Numbered from the stretch's first letter, positions 17,604 to 27,595 are shown. The stretch: 39,252 bases of DNA from Methanosarcinales archaeon (GCA_030604085.1 JAUVWP010000003.1:1-39252); one strand, 5' to 3'. Notes: generated by a model not told the origin, from the letters alone. Numbers and translations are program-made.

Positions 17604-19589
17604 GTGGTTATGGGACAAGTTGGCACAGCTGATGGTGATGCTTCCGGGCGTCCGGACTCGAATGATAAGAATATAACCTCATACAAGATCACGATCTCGA
17701 TTCTTTTCGGGTTGCTCGGATTTATAGTAAACTTCTATCCTGTGGATTTTGTATTTTACGGCACGTATAAAATGAGTTTTCTCCTCGGGCTCGTGTTTCC
17801 CATGCTGATCACGCTTGCGTGGGGCTGGAGGTACGGGCTTCTGTCCGCGCTCGCTGGCGGCTGCCAGACGCTGTGGATACTCTGGATGCCAGGAAGCGGT
17901 TACGGTCCATTTGTATCGGTGCCGCCGTTTACGCTCTGGATCGTCTGGCACGGATGGTTCTTGCGTATCAGATACAGCATCTATCTCGGAGAGCTGATAT
18001 TCCGTATATTCAATACAGCGCTCCTCTACACCGTATTCAGATGGGTATTTACCCTAAACGTCCCGCCTGCCAACACATACATGCCGCTTGCGGTAGCGCA
18101 CTCGATCGTGTTTAAAAAGGCGGTAAACGGGCTGTTAATCATCTTTATCGCACAGGGGCTCCTGTACTCAGACCCTGTAAGGCAGTTTTTTAAGCTGCCG
18201 AAGAGCACGGCAGACCCGCGCCTCTATTACACCTATACAAGCGCCGTCATTCTTGGCGGGATACTGATCTTCAGTTTCATCGGCGAGAGGTATATATGGG
18301 GGCTCTGGGGTCCCGAGTTTCAATATGCTGCCTGCATACTCGGCTCGGTACTGTTGCTGATGCTCGGAATCCTCTGCACATACAAAGCCGCCAATGTATT
18401 TGCGAAGAGGAAGACCGAAGAACTCATCCATGCGGAAGAAGTGCTGCGTGAGAGCGAGAAGAAACTCTCGCAGATCATCGATGGAAGTTCGATACCGACC
18501 TTTGTGATCGATGGAGGTCACACCGTGACACACTGGAACATAGCGTGTGAGAACCTGACAGGAATCCCTGCAAGCGCGATTGTAGGAACCAGCAGACACT
18601 GGTCGGCATTCTATCCGGCAGAGAGACCGCTCATGGCTGATATGATAGTGGATGAGCTGCCAGAGGAAGAGATGGCCAGATACTACGGCGATGAGTATCA
18701 AATATCCACCCTTATCGAAGGAGGTTGTGAAGCCGAGAAATTCTTCCCGCATCTGGGCGGGGGTGGGAAATGGATTTTTTTCACAGCAGCGCCACTTAGG
18801 AACCCCGAAGGGGAGATCGTTGGCGCTATCGAGGCGTTGCAGGACGTAACTGCGCGCAAAATCGCGGAGGCAAAGCTGAATCAGACGTTGACAGACCTGA
18901 AGCGTTCCAATGCTGAACTCGAGCAGTTCGCATACGTCGCGTCCCATGACCTGCAAGAGCCGCTTCGCATGGTCTCTGGTTACATGCAGCTTATGAAACG
19001 GCGATACGAGGGCAAACTTGACTCCGATGCCGACGAGTTCATCGGCTTTGCCGTAGACGGTGCGAACCGGATGCAGACGCTGATCAACGACCTGCTCTCA
19101 TATTCGCGGGTCGGCACACGTGGTAAGCCGCTCACACCGACCGACTGCGAAATGCTCCTTGAGCAGACACTCTCCAACCTGAAAGCATCTATTGACGATA
19201 GTGGTGCAGTGGTTACCCATGATCCCCTCCCAACCGTGATGGCGGATGGCTCGCAACTGGCTCAGATGTTTCAGAACCTGATCGGTAACGCGATCAAGTT
19301 TAAGGGCGAGGAGCCGCCGCGTATCCACATCACAGCAGAGCAAAAGGGGGATGAGTGGCTCTTCTCGGTGGCTGACAACGGCATCGGCATCGAGCATGAG
19401 TTCTTCGACCGCATCTTTGTGATATTCCAGCGCCTGCACGGCAGGGACGTGTATACGGGCACCGGGATCGGGCTTGCGATCTGCAAGAAGATTGTCAATC
19501 GGCACGGCGGCAGGATTCGGGTGGAATCGGAGCCCGGGCAGGGCTCGACGTTCTATTTCACGATCCCGACAAAAGGAGGGGGGCAGTAA
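17604..19589 (+). CDS. Membrane-associated sensor histidine kinase (multi-TM, PAS, HisKA, HATPase)
   Basis: Polytopic N-terminus; PAS-like block; ELEQFAYVASHDLQEPLRMVSGYMQLMKRRY H-box; NLIGNAIKFKGEE; FSVADNGIGIEHEFFDRIFVIFQRLHGRDVYTGTGIGLAICKKIVNRHGG. Confidence 0.93.
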   Translation: MVMGQVGTADGDASGRPDSNDKNITSYKITISILFGLLGFIVNFYPVDFVFYGTYKMSFLLGLVFPMLITLAWGWRYGLLSALAGGCQTLWILWMPGSGYGPFVSVPPFTLWIVWHGWFLRIRYSIYLGELIFRIFNTALLYTVFRWVFTLNVPPANTYMPLAVAHSIVFKKAVNGLLIIFIAQGLLYSDPVRQFFKLPKSTADPRLYYTYTSAVILGGILIFSFIGERYIWGLWGPEFQYAACILGSVLLLMLGILCTYKAANVFAKRKTEELIHAEEVLRESEKKLSQIIDGSSIPTFVIDGGHTVTHWNIACENLTGIPASAIVGTSRHWSAFYPAERPLMADMIVDELPEEEMARYYGDEYQISTLIEGGCEAEKFFPHLGGGGKWIFFTAAPLRNPEGEIVGAIEALQDVTARKIAEAKLNQTLTDLKRSNAELEQFAYVASHDLQEPLRMVSGYMQLMKRRYEGKLDSDADEFIGFAVDGANRMQTLINDLLSYSRVGTRGKPLTPTDCEMLLEQTLSNLKASIDDSGAVVTHDPLPTVMADGSQLAQMFQNLIGNAIKFKGEEPPRIHITAEQKGDEWLFSVADNGIGIEHEFFDRIFVIFQRLHGRDVYTGTGIGLAICKKIVNRHGGRIRVESEPGQGSTFYFTIPTKGGGQ

Positions 19590-19810
19590 TGAGTGCGCGG
19601 GGCAATCCCCTAGCGATTGTTATCCTCGCCATGTTTCTTATCCTCTCCCTGTGTGCCCTGCTTTCGTATGCGCGAGGAAGAGCCGGCAAAAGCGTGTGCT
19701 TGTACTGAATTCGTATCACAGGGGTTTGCACAGACTGATGATGCTGTAAAAAGAATTGAGTCTGTTTTGGAACCGGAAAAATGGTATTGAACCTGTAAAA
19801 CGTTTCGATA
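19589..19810 (+). pseudogene. Decayed ABC-type periplasmic substrate-binding/sensor protein remnant
   Basis: Signal-peptide-like MSARGNPLAIVILAMFLILSLCALLSYA, then in other frames KRVLVLNSYHRGL and QTDDAVKRIESVLEPEK; overlaps the kinase stop. Confidence 0.6.
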
Positions 19811-19816
19811 AATCGG

Positions 19817-20341
19817 CTATCGATCCCCGGTCTTCACCAGTTCGAGACGCTGCCCTTTGACTACCAGCTTGTCCGACCGTCTTGCAATGCCTCTTATGAA
19901 CGTCGAACTCAGGTCAAAGACCCTGGACAGTCCTGCCATCGAGCGGTTGCCCTTGGAAACTTCCTCTTCGATCGACTCGATCATATCGGCAAGCTCCCCA
20001 TCGCTCTTGAACGTGATCATGATCAGGTCGCTCATATCCTTGATCGAACACTGGAAATTTGCATGTAACTTTGAATACGATACCGTATACTCCTTGTCCG
20101 GAGTTTTGCCAGGCTCTGGCATCCGCCACTGGCTCTCGATCAGCCCGCTCTTCCGCAGGATCTCGAGACTTGGCTTGACGTCTGTACCGATGCTCTCTGC
20201 AAGTTCCTGCTCGGTCATCCATCCCTCTGATAACTCATCAAAGACGCTTTTGTGTATACCTGAGCCGAATGTCCGCAGCAATGGCACCAGATCGGAAGGG
20301 TCGTTTACGAGTTTTGTCCGTTTCCCCATCTGTGTCGTCAT
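19817..20341 (-). CDS. Archaeal winged-HTH transcriptional regulator
   Basis: GIHKSVFDELSEGWMTEQELAESIGTDVKPSLEILRKSGLIESQWRMPEPGKTPDKEYTVSYSKLHANFQCS. Confidence 0.8.
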   Translation of the reverse strand: MTTQMGKRTKLVNDPSDLVPLLRTFGSGIHKSVFDELSEGWMTEQELAESIGTDVKPSLEILRKSGLIESQWRMPEPGKTPDKEYTVSYSKLHANFQCSIKDMSDLIMITFKSDGELADMIESIEEEVSKGNRSMAGLSRVFDLSSTFIRGIARRSDKLVVKGQRLELVKTGDR

Positions 20342-20347
20342 GGTGCA

Positions 20348-20623
20348 CTATGTCCTTGCCAGATTGTCCAGAAACGCCTTTGCCTCGGTCTCATCGCCGT
20401 GCACGAAAATAAGTCTCATCTCATTGTTCAGTTCGATCACCATCTTATCAAAGAATTTCTTTTTGGCGTGAACCCTAATATCGTTTTCGGTGTACATACG
20501 CGCATCGTTACTGTAGTACAGATCATGCCCGCCTTCGATACGGAAGACCTTAAACCCCATCTTCGAAAGAATATCGGTGACCGATTCTACGGAGATCCTA
20601 TCCTCATACTGTCTTATAATCAT
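20348..20623 (-). CDS. Conserved-looking hypothetical protein (91 aa)
   Basis: MIIRQYEDRISVESVTDILSKMGFKVFRIEGGHDLYYSN...; 12 nt downstream of the tubulin-like gene. Confidence 0.65.
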   Translation of the reverse strand: MIIRQYEDRISVESVTDILSKMGFKVFRIEGGHDLYYSNDARMYTENDIRVHAKKKFFDKMVIELNNEMRLIFVHGDETEAKAFLDNLART

Positions 20624-20635
20624 GCATCCCTATTA

Positions 20636-21742
20636 TTAGTATATTGGCTCAAGATCTTCGATATGAGAAAACGCGCTGTCGAGCTGGCTTTTTGACTTGT
20701 CCTGCCGTTCCCTCTCAAACCGAATTGCCTCTGCCGCAATGGCATACAATTTTTCAAGTTCCGGGACTGAGTTTAGCGTAAATAGCGATAAAACTCTTGG
20801 TCTGCCCTTCTGGATAAGAACCCCTTTGAAGACCTGTCCAACCTCGGTGGACAGATCTTCTATGGTCTTGGTGATCAGATCAAGATCAAGATATTTCTTG
20901 TCGCCTTTGATGATCAGCATCGCACGCGCACCTTCCTTGTAGACGTTTGTCGGGAAGAGAAGTCCGCTCGGCTTGAAACTTCCGAGAATCGCTGATTTGA
21001 TTGTACTATCCTTGGACGCCTCGTAAAATCCCATGGTTCCGATACCGATCCCCCCGTTCATCACAGTCTTGAGATCGCCAAGGTCGGTGACCATCAGCAT
21101 CTCGCTGTTGAGCGCCTCTATAAGGAAGAGCAACCGCCGCGCGGTCGTGGTGTTGAACTTGTCGTAAGCGGATTTGATGTCGCCGGCGTACTTCTTCAGA
21201 TATTGGTTATCCACGAGCAGCACTCCGGAAGGTTTCTCTTCTACGAGGTCTTTCAGGCAGAAAGCAGCGTTCTGCAGGAAGATGGATCCTTCTTCCCTGA
21301 ATGGAAGTACTGCAATGCAGATTACCGGAGCGTTGTTATATGTTTCTTTCAGTTCGCGCACGAGAAGCGGTGCAAATGATGAACCGCTCCCGCCGGCGGC
21401 AGATGTGATGATGAAAATAAGGTCGAATGTCCCTCTTCTATCGATCTCGCTCATGATAATTTCCTTATTATCCTCAAAAACTTGTTTCCCGAGGGTTCGA
21501 TTCGCGCCGACGCCGTGCAGATGCGGGACATGCAACCGGTCCTTCGCACGCGTATCCACAAGTCCTTTCAAGTCATTGATCGCTGTGTTGATCGCAATCG
21601 TCTTGACCGATGCCGGAAACTTCTGGCGTGTGTAGTATTTCGCAAATGCACCGCCGCGTCCAAACGCCTCACGATTCATCGCATCAAGTATCCGATTTCC
21701 GCATTGCCCCAGTCCAAGAACTAATATGTTAAGCATGGTCAC
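20636..21742 (-). CDS. Tubulin/FtsZ superfamily protein (CetZ-like, divergent)
   Basis: ILVLGLGQCGNRILDAMNREAF...TIAINTAINDLKGL...FIITSAAGGSGSSFAPLLVRELKE (tubulin-type signature). Confidence 0.85.
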   Translation of the reverse strand: MTMLNILVLGLGQCGNRILDAMNREAFGRGGAFAKYYTRQKFPASVKTIAINTAINDLKGLVDTRAKDRLHVPHLHGVGANRTLGKQVFEDNKEIIMSEIDRRGTFDLIFIITSAAGGSGSSFAPLLVRELKETYNNAPVICIAVLPFREEGSIFLQNAAFCLKDLVEEKPSGVLLVDNQYLKKYAGDIKSAYDKFNTTTARRLLFLIEALNSEMLMVTDLGDLKTVMNGGIGIGTMGFYEASKDSTIKSAILGSFKPSGLLFPTNVYKEGARAMLIIKGDKKYLDLDLITKTIEDLSTEVGQVFKGVLIQKGRPRVLSLFTLNSVPELEKLYAIAAEAIRFERERQDKSKSQLDSAFSHIEDLEPIY

Positions 21743-21751
21743 CTGTCTCTT

Positions 21752-22918
21752 TTAATAAGAATATTCTCTGCGTCGCTTTATGATCCATAACAGTATTAAG
21801 AGTATCGGGATTGCCGCAATGATATATACATAATACTTTTCCAAACCCGACTTCTCTGCCCAGAACTCGAAAACGGCGGTTGCCTCCTCGCCTGCCCACA
21901 TCATTTTCATCTCAACCACGTGTTTGCCTTCCTCGCTTGCGACCAGTGTAACCTCGTACTCCTCACCTTTATCTGGCTTGACCGATTCGTATACCGGTTC
22001 CAACTCGCCGCCTTTCGCCAATTTCACGCCGGGAGGCAGATCGCCTTTGACGTAGACCTTTTCAGAGGTGGCGTTCCCGATATTCGTGATCGTAACAACC
22101 ATCGGGACATCATCGCCGCAGGTTACGACGTAGTCGATCGGGTCGATCGAGATCGTCAGTTCCGGCAGCAGGACTTCCTTGGGTATGATCGTAAGGACGC
22201 TGGACTGTGACTCGGTAGAATCCGAAACGCCTGACTCGCCCTTATAGTTCAATACGGAAGCGGGCATCTCGCGCGTCCCTGACTGTGCATCCTCCCTGAT
22301 CTTCAGATCATACTCGATCCTTTCAGTCGCTCCTGCTGCTATATCCTCGATTGTGGACGGGCAGCCATCCTTGTACGTCTTCGCAATCGTGCCCTCATCA
22401 AGCATAATATCCGTGGCAGTGCCGTTTCCTGTGTTCTTGATCGTGAGCGTGACCTTGACGGTCTGGCCGATCTCTGCCTTGTTCGGATCGATCGTTCTCG
22501 TGATGGTAAGTTTCGGGACGGCGACTGGTTCGGTTTCTACTTCGCCAGCATTCCGGTCGGTGACGTATAGTTTTTTCGAGCTTTCTATCACAAACGAGGC
22601 GGCATTGGAGAAGACTGAATCGAGCGTAACCTCTATTATCAGACCGCTACCGCTTGGGTATTCGGTAGGAATGTCTCCTGTATACAGTGTCTTTTTTGTA
22701 CCAACTGGGTCTAGATAACTGTAAAAATGGACTTGTGCAGACCAGCCCATGTCCCCACTAACATCGAGCACCTCAATGTAAATATCATTATTCAGTACTA
22801 CGTATTCATTTACACCTATAGTAACTTTGGTAGTCTCCACGCCAGCAGCAGTCATCGGAAGTACCAGTATGAGAAGAGCCGCAGCCGCCACAACCACTAA
22901 AACTCTACAACCGTTCAT
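21752..22918 (-). CDS. Exported S-layer/CARDB-type membrane-anchored protein
   Basis: Signal peptide VAAAALLILVLPMTAAG; repeated LTISIDPIDYVVTCGDDVPMVVTITNIGNATSEKV-type domains; C-terminal TM YYVYIIAAIPILLILLWIIKRRR. Confidence 0.82.
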   Translation of the reverse strand: MNGCRVLVVVAAAALLILVLPMTAAGVETTKVTIGVNEYVVLNNDIYIEVLDVSGDMGWSAQVHFYSYLDPVGTKKTLYTGDIPTEYPSGSGLIIEVTLDSVFSNAASFVIESSKKLYVTDRNAGEVETEPVAVPKLTITRTIDPNKAEIGQTVKVTLTIKNTGNGTATDIMLDEGTIAKTYKDGCPSTIEDIAAGATERIEYDLKIREDAQSGTREMPASVLNYKGESGVSDSTESQSSVLTIIPKEVLLPELTISIDPIDYVVTCGDDVPMVVTITNIGNATSEKVYVKGDLPPGVKLAKGGELEPVYESVKPDKGEEYEVTLVASEEGKHVVEMKMMWAGEEATAVFEFWAEKSGLEKYYVYIIAAIPILLILLWIIKRRREYSY

Positions 22919-22973
22919 CGATACTAACCTCTGTGTGTATATGTTTTAAACTTTGCGAACCACTGCACCTGAA

Positions 22974-24797
22974 TCACGCGTATCTTCTCCTGAATAGGTA
23001 TACAGCAGCAACTATGGTTAGCACCCAGTACCAACCCAGACCCGCCGTCTCCGCGGTCTCTTCGTCCACAGTCTCTCTTATTCCATCGGTTCCCTGTTCC
23101 ACAGTCCGGTTGCCCTGACCTGCGAAGAACCGCGCTGTTCTCGCAACCATCTTTGCATACCCGTAATCAACAATCCGGTCAGTATCGGATGCCGCGAGTA
23201 TTTCTGCGTGTTCATAAGCGCTCGTGGCAAGAATCGGCTCTGCCCCGCCCGTCCTCGCAGCGAGGATGGCCGACATCGCATCCCTCTCGCTCTTGTTCAC
23301 CTTCTCATCGATATCAGCGATGCCCATAAGTTCGATCGCGGTTCCCGAAAGCACCATCGCGTGCAGCGAATCGTAGATTGCGCCGGCATAGTATCCTGTA
23401 CGGAGTTCCCTTCTGGCGCGGGATAGGTCATCTGTCGCATCCATGATCCATGATCGGTCCCCTCCCGCCTCGCTGGTCAGCATCTCGGCATAAGCGAGTA
23501 TCGACGCGGATTGGCTGTAGTACCTGCCTGCACGATCCTTGAGCAGATCCTCCGGAATCTCCGCACCTCCGCCGACACATGAGAGCGTCGCCCACCACTT
23601 TGCTGACCGTGCCCGCTCCATCGCAAACGCAAGCAAGTAGATCGTATCGTCCGCGCTCTCTGCATGACTTGCCCATTCCAATCGCTCTTTCGCTATCGTA
23701 AGTCTCGATTCTGCCGCACCTATCCCCTCTAAAACCCCGTTTTCCAATCTCGCTTCCGAAACGGCAAGTTCGGCGTCTGCGATCTCGTCCTCGACGCAGA
23801 CTGTAAGATTAGAGAGATACTCGTCCTTGTCATCGGAGTCGAGATACAGAGAGTGCCACCCGATGCGCCGAATCTTGATCATCGTATTAAAACTCCTGCT
23901 CATGGACGCATAGTAGTTTCCTGAATCGTAATCGTTCTGTGCATCCTCAATCGCATGAATCTGGCTATCAAGCGCATCCTTAAGACGTGAATCCACTATT
24001 GCATCGGTCTCATTGTACTGCACTCTCGTCTCGTCCAGCAATGCAAGAGCAAGCGGCTGCATCGCATCTAAGTATCCTCTGGTTTGCACTTCACCAGTCA
24101 GTATTATCCGGGGAATCTCGTTACCAGTGTATGCGTAAACCGCGTCTCTTATGTCGTCGATTTCCCTGACCTCGACTCCTCGCGCCGCTCCGAGTTCGAT
24201 CACGTTTGTAGTGACCAGTTCATCGCTGATCGTGACAACGGGATCATCGTGTTCGATGACCTGCACGATTTCCGTGATATTTCCCTGTCCCGGCGGTATC
24301 AGGAATGTGTGCGCACCATGTCTTACGGATACGTTTAATTTTGCAGGTATTCCCCCGACCGCACCGATCGATCCGTCCGGATTGATCATGCCAGTCATAA
24401 CGACGCCGGAGTCAACAGTCCAGTTCTCAAGCGCTGCAACTGTAGCGACGGTCATTGCCGCGCCTGCTGAGGGTCCGCCGATCACTGGCGAGTCTGAGTG
24501 TATCACGTAAAAGAAGTCGTGGGCTTCGGGATCGGTGCCTGTGATGTCACATGCCACCATCGATGACAACCTGGCAGAGCCCTGCATATCGACCTGTGCG
24601 AACGGCTTGGTGTCGACGAAGACGTGTCCGGTGCCGTCTGTCACCCAGACCGTCAGATTCGTGAGCACGCCGATCTCTTCGCTTGCATATACTGCGGGAA
24701 GCAGGACCGACACCGGTGCAGCCGATGTGCATGGGGTGCAGGACAAGAGGATTGGAAGTATCAGAAGTATCAGGATCAGGCGCTTCTTTTCCATCAA
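22974..24797 (-). CDS. Exported, membrane-anchored Lon-like S16 serine protease (COG1750-like, no ATPase)
   Basis: Signal peptide; S16 Ser motif IGGPSAGAAMTVATVAAL and Lys motif IGAVGGIPAKLNVSVRHGAHTFLIP; C-terminal TM GWYWVLTIVAAVYLFRRRYA. Confidence 0.9.
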   Translation of the reverse strand: MMEKKRLILILLILPILLSCTPCTSAAPVSVLLPAVYASEEIGVLTNLTVWVTDGTGHVFVDTKPFAQVDMQGSARLSSMVACDITGTDPEAHDFFYVIHSDSPVIGGPSAGAAMTVATVAALENWTVDSGVVMTGMINPDGSIGAVGGIPAKLNVSVRHGAHTFLIPPGQGNITEIVQVIEHDDPVVTISDELVTTNVIELGAARGVEVREIDDIRDAVYAYTGNEIPRIILTGEVQTRGYLDAMQPLALALLDETRVQYNETDAIVDSRLKDALDSQIHAIEDAQNDYDSGNYYASMSRSFNTMIKIRRIGWHSLYLDSDDKDEYLSNLTVCVEDEIADAELAVSEARLENGVLEGIGAAESRLTIAKERLEWASHAESADDTIYLLAFAMERARSAKWWATLSCVGGGAEIPEDLLKDRAGRYYSQSASILAYAEMLTSEAGGDRSWIMDATDDLSRARRELRTGYYAGAIYDSLHAMVLSGTAIELMGIADIDEKVNKSERDAMSAILAARTGGAEPILATSAYEHAEILAASDTDRIVDYGYAKMVARTARFFAGQGNRTVEQGTDGIRETVDEETAETAGLGWYWVLTIVAAVYLFRRRYA

Positions 24798-24888
24798 GTG
24801 TTGTTACTACTTATGTGCATAAAACAATATCCCGGGACTTTACTATACGGGCACGGCTTGTCCCGAACCTGCCTGAGCCAAACAGTGA

Positions 24889-24985
24889 ATTTAACCGCAG
24901 AGATCGCTGAGGGGCGCGGAGCGGAAGAGCTCTGCGACCTCCGCGTGCTGCCAACAGCAAAGCTCCCACCTTCCGCGGTTATTTT
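24889..24985. repeat. TTTAACCGCAGAG...CCGCGGTTA palindromic intergenic repeat (copy B)
   Basis: Terminal TAACCGC / GCGGTTA inverted repeat with internal CGCGGAG..CTCCGCG stem. Confidence 0.55.
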
Positions 24986-25175
24986 TCTCGCCAGAAAGCA
25001 TGGAACCGCAATCGGTGACCCGAACACCCTGATAAGTTGGTAACCCATCCCCGAATCAGTCTTATTACTATGTCCGCCCTGATATTCGTGATGATTTACG
25101 CCCCCCTCCCGATTCTTATATGTGGTTTCATGTTACTATATGAAAGCATCAGACTGCAATACGGACGATCATCCC

Positions 25176-25961
25176 ATGAACATCGAAGACAAATTCACTG
25201 AACTGAAAACCCGAAACGAGGGTGCACTCATCGCATACATCTGCGCGGGCGACCCGACACCAGACGACACGGTGGCGATCGTGCACGCACTGGTACGCGG
25301 CGGCGCGGACGTGATCGAACTGGGACTTCCGTTCTCAGACCCGATCGCTGACGGTCCGACGATTCAGGCATCGATCGAACGGGCGCTTGATGCTGGCATG
25401 AACCCGGACATATTCTTCGATCTTGCTCACTCGCTTGACGTTTCTGTTCCGCTTGTGGTGATGACCTACTACAACATCATATTCAAGCGCGGGCTCGAAC
25501 GATTCGTACGCGACTGTGTAAAGAGCGGGATCTCGGGTATCATCGTCCCTGATCTTCCGGTCGAGGAGTCAGACGGTCTCGCCACGCATTGCAGGACACA
25601 CGGGGTTGACCTTATCTTCCTGATCGCGCCGACCACGTACCCGGAACGGATGGGAAAAATCGCGGACAGGGGTTCAGGTTTCATCTATCTCGTTGCAAGA
25701 ATCGGCGTCACCGGTGCAAGGGATGACATTGCAGAATCGACACTCTCATTAATCGATCTCGTGCGCGGCACAACCCAGACAACGACGCCGCTTGCAGTCG
25801 GATTCGGTATATCGACGCCGGATCAGGCCTCCGCCATCATAAAAGCGGGCGCAGACGGCGTGATCGTCGGTTCTGCGTTCGTAAACATCATCGCAGACCG
25901 CGTGAACGTACCCGAACGCATCGAAGAACTTACACGGGAACTAAAATCCGCTGTGCTATGA
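25176..25961 (+). CDS. trpA: Tryptophan synthase alpha subunit
   Basis: LIAYICAGDPTPDDT...GGADVIELGLPFSDPIADGPTIQASIERAL...GISGIIVPDLPVEES...FIYLVARIGVTGARDD. Confidence 0.95.
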   Translation: MNIEDKFTELKTRNEGALIAYICAGDPTPDDTVAIVHALVRGGADVIELGLPFSDPIADGPTIQASIERALDAGMNPDIFFDLAHSLDVSVPLVVMTYYNIIFKRGLERFVRDCVKSGISGIIVPDLPVEESDGLATHCRTHGVDLIFLIAPTTYPERMGKIADRGSGFIYLVARIGVTGARDDIAESTLSLIDLVRGTTQTTTPLAVGFGISTPDQASAIIKAGADGVIVGSAFVNIIADRVNVPERIEELTRELKSAVL

Positions 25962-25970
25962 TATGTGATA

Positions 25971-26324
25971 TCACGGCGCTGTCGGCGGATTTACCTCTTC
26001 ATCCGCATATCCAACCGTCTCAATCTCGATCTTGATGCCTTCCGAATCCACAGAGATTGGGGGATTTGGATTCATCACAGTTCCGCCGCCTTTTGAGACG
26101 AGTAACCCTTCGTGCACCAGCTGGTCGGCGGTCTGCATAATCTCTTTATCATCGACCTCCTCAAAGACGTTCTTGAACAGATCGATGATGTCAAGTATCT
26201 GGACGCCGCTTAATCCCCTGGGTTTCATATATTCGGCATACGCATCGTTGTCTGCAAGCACATTGACGACGAACATAACCCTGCGCCTGTTCTCAAAGAA
26301 GAGATCATCTTCACTTAGTCCCAT
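25971..26324 (-). CDS. Archaeal hypothetical protein (117 aa)
   Basis: MGLSEDDLFFENRRRVMFVVNVLADNDAYAEYMKPRGLSG...; in line with the L10e/aIF2-beta genes. Confidence 0.65.
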   Translation of the reverse strand: MGLSEDDLFFENRRRVMFVVNVLADNDAYAEYMKPRGLSGVQILDIIDLFKNVFEEVDDKEIMQTADQLVHEGLLVSKGGGTVMNPNPPISVDSEGIKIEIETVGYADEEVNPPTAP

Positions 26325-26344
26325 AATTCCCCCATTTTCGATCG

Positions 26345-26965
26345 CTATGATTTCCGTTCGAGCAGTTCAGCGAATGCGAGTGTGCCGGAGATGCTCTTGA
26401 TTTTTATGTTTACGATCTCACCTTTGATCGTCTTCGGGACGTAGATGGTGTATTTGTCGATCTGTGTAAATCCGTCGCCTTTTCGACCGACTCCGGTGAT
26501 CTTGACATCATATTCCCCGCCTTCTTCTATCGGTTCCTTTGCCTGTACCGCACGAACCTTGCGTTTCCTGATCGGTCGATGCGCGCCACATGCATCGCAT
26601 TTCAACATCAGCACACGGTCGGTGCGCACCAGTATGGTGTCAGGACGTCCGCACTCAGAGCATATCACAAACTCATCGACATAAGCCTGGATCTGGGATT
26701 GGATGGTCTCGGTGGTGAACTTTCCCTGAAAGATCACACGAGTCCCGTCGAATTTGCCAGCAGTTCCAAGTTCTCTCAGGAGATACTTCAGCAGGTGGGT
26801 CGGGTCTCGATTGATGGTATCGGTGATCTTAAGAAAGTTTCTTAAAACGGTGGTTTTCCCTTCTATGATCACGTCTGCTTCCGGAACTGAGAAACGCACA
26901 TCAGTCGTCAGGTAATCCGGCATCTGTTCGAATGCCCGGTCCAGGTTTCCTGCATAATCGGTCAT
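26345..26965 (-). CDS. Translation initiation factor aIF2 beta with C-terminal TRAM domain
   Basis: [76 protein letters not shown] plus a TRAM-like tail. Confidence 0.95.
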   Translation of the reverse strand: MTDYAGNLDRAFEQMPDYLTTDVRFSVPEADVIIEGKTTVLRNFLKITDTINRDPTHLLKYLLRELGTAGKFDGTRVIFQGKFTTETIQSQIQAYVDEFVICSECGRPDTILVRTDRVLMLKCDACGAHRPIRKRKVRAVQAKEPIEEGGEYDVKITGVGRKGDGFTQIDKYTIYVPKTIKGEIVNIKIKSISGTLAFAELLERKS

Positions 26966-27477
26966 TGAACCAGTTCCTGCCCCTTATCGATCACGATACG
27001 GACCGGCGTTGGCAGTTTATACCCGGCACGCCTCATCGACTCCTTTGCGTGCTGGAACTGCTGTGGTCGCACCGATACCGTAAAGACGCGCTGCCCTGCA
27101 TGTACCCGTGCGGCAGTCCCGACCAGTTTCCCAAACGCATGTCGCATGCCGCTTGATACACGGTCAGCGCCTGCGCCAGTCGCCTGTTTGTTCTCCCGAA
27201 GCACCTGGTGCGGGTATACGCGCAGTTTCATGTGGAAATTCGCACGTCCGGCTTCCCTGAGCAGATACCTGTTTGCGGTGATCCGTGCAGCTTCAAGCGC
27301 GTTGTGCCTGACCTGACACTGTTCCTTTGCGATTAAAGATATGGAAACTGGAAACTCATCTGTGAGGTTTCCCATGTCAAAACTTACGATGTGGCTGCCG
27401 GGTACCCCGCCCATGTATTCACGGCGTGTGTACGGGCGCTTAAATTTGCGGTACATTTTCGCGGGTTTGGTTACCAT
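26962..27477 (-). CDS. rpl10e: Ribosomal protein L10e (uL16)
   Basis: [37 protein letters not shown]...[26 protein letters not shown]. Confidence 0.95.
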   Translation of the reverse strand: MVTKPAKMYRKFKRPYTRREYMGGVPGSHIVSFDMGNLTDEFPVSISLIAKEQCQVRHNALEAARITANRYLLREAGRANFHMKLRVYPHQVLRENKQATGAGADRVSSGMRHAFGKLVGTAARVHAGQRVFTVSVRPQQFQHAKESMRRAGYKLPTPVRIVIDKGQELVQ

Positions 27478-27595
27478 TTATATGCTCCTTTTTCTCTATA
27501 CATAACGGTTTTGTGGTTATAAATGTTGGGATTGCCGGAAGCATGATCGCTCTTTGAGTAAAACGCACAACCAACTCCCATCCACCATATCCACC

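Noticed and set aside
18168-18956. 262-aa minus-strand ORF opposite the histidine kinase
   Set aside because: No recognisable motif and fully inside the kinase coding region on the other strand.
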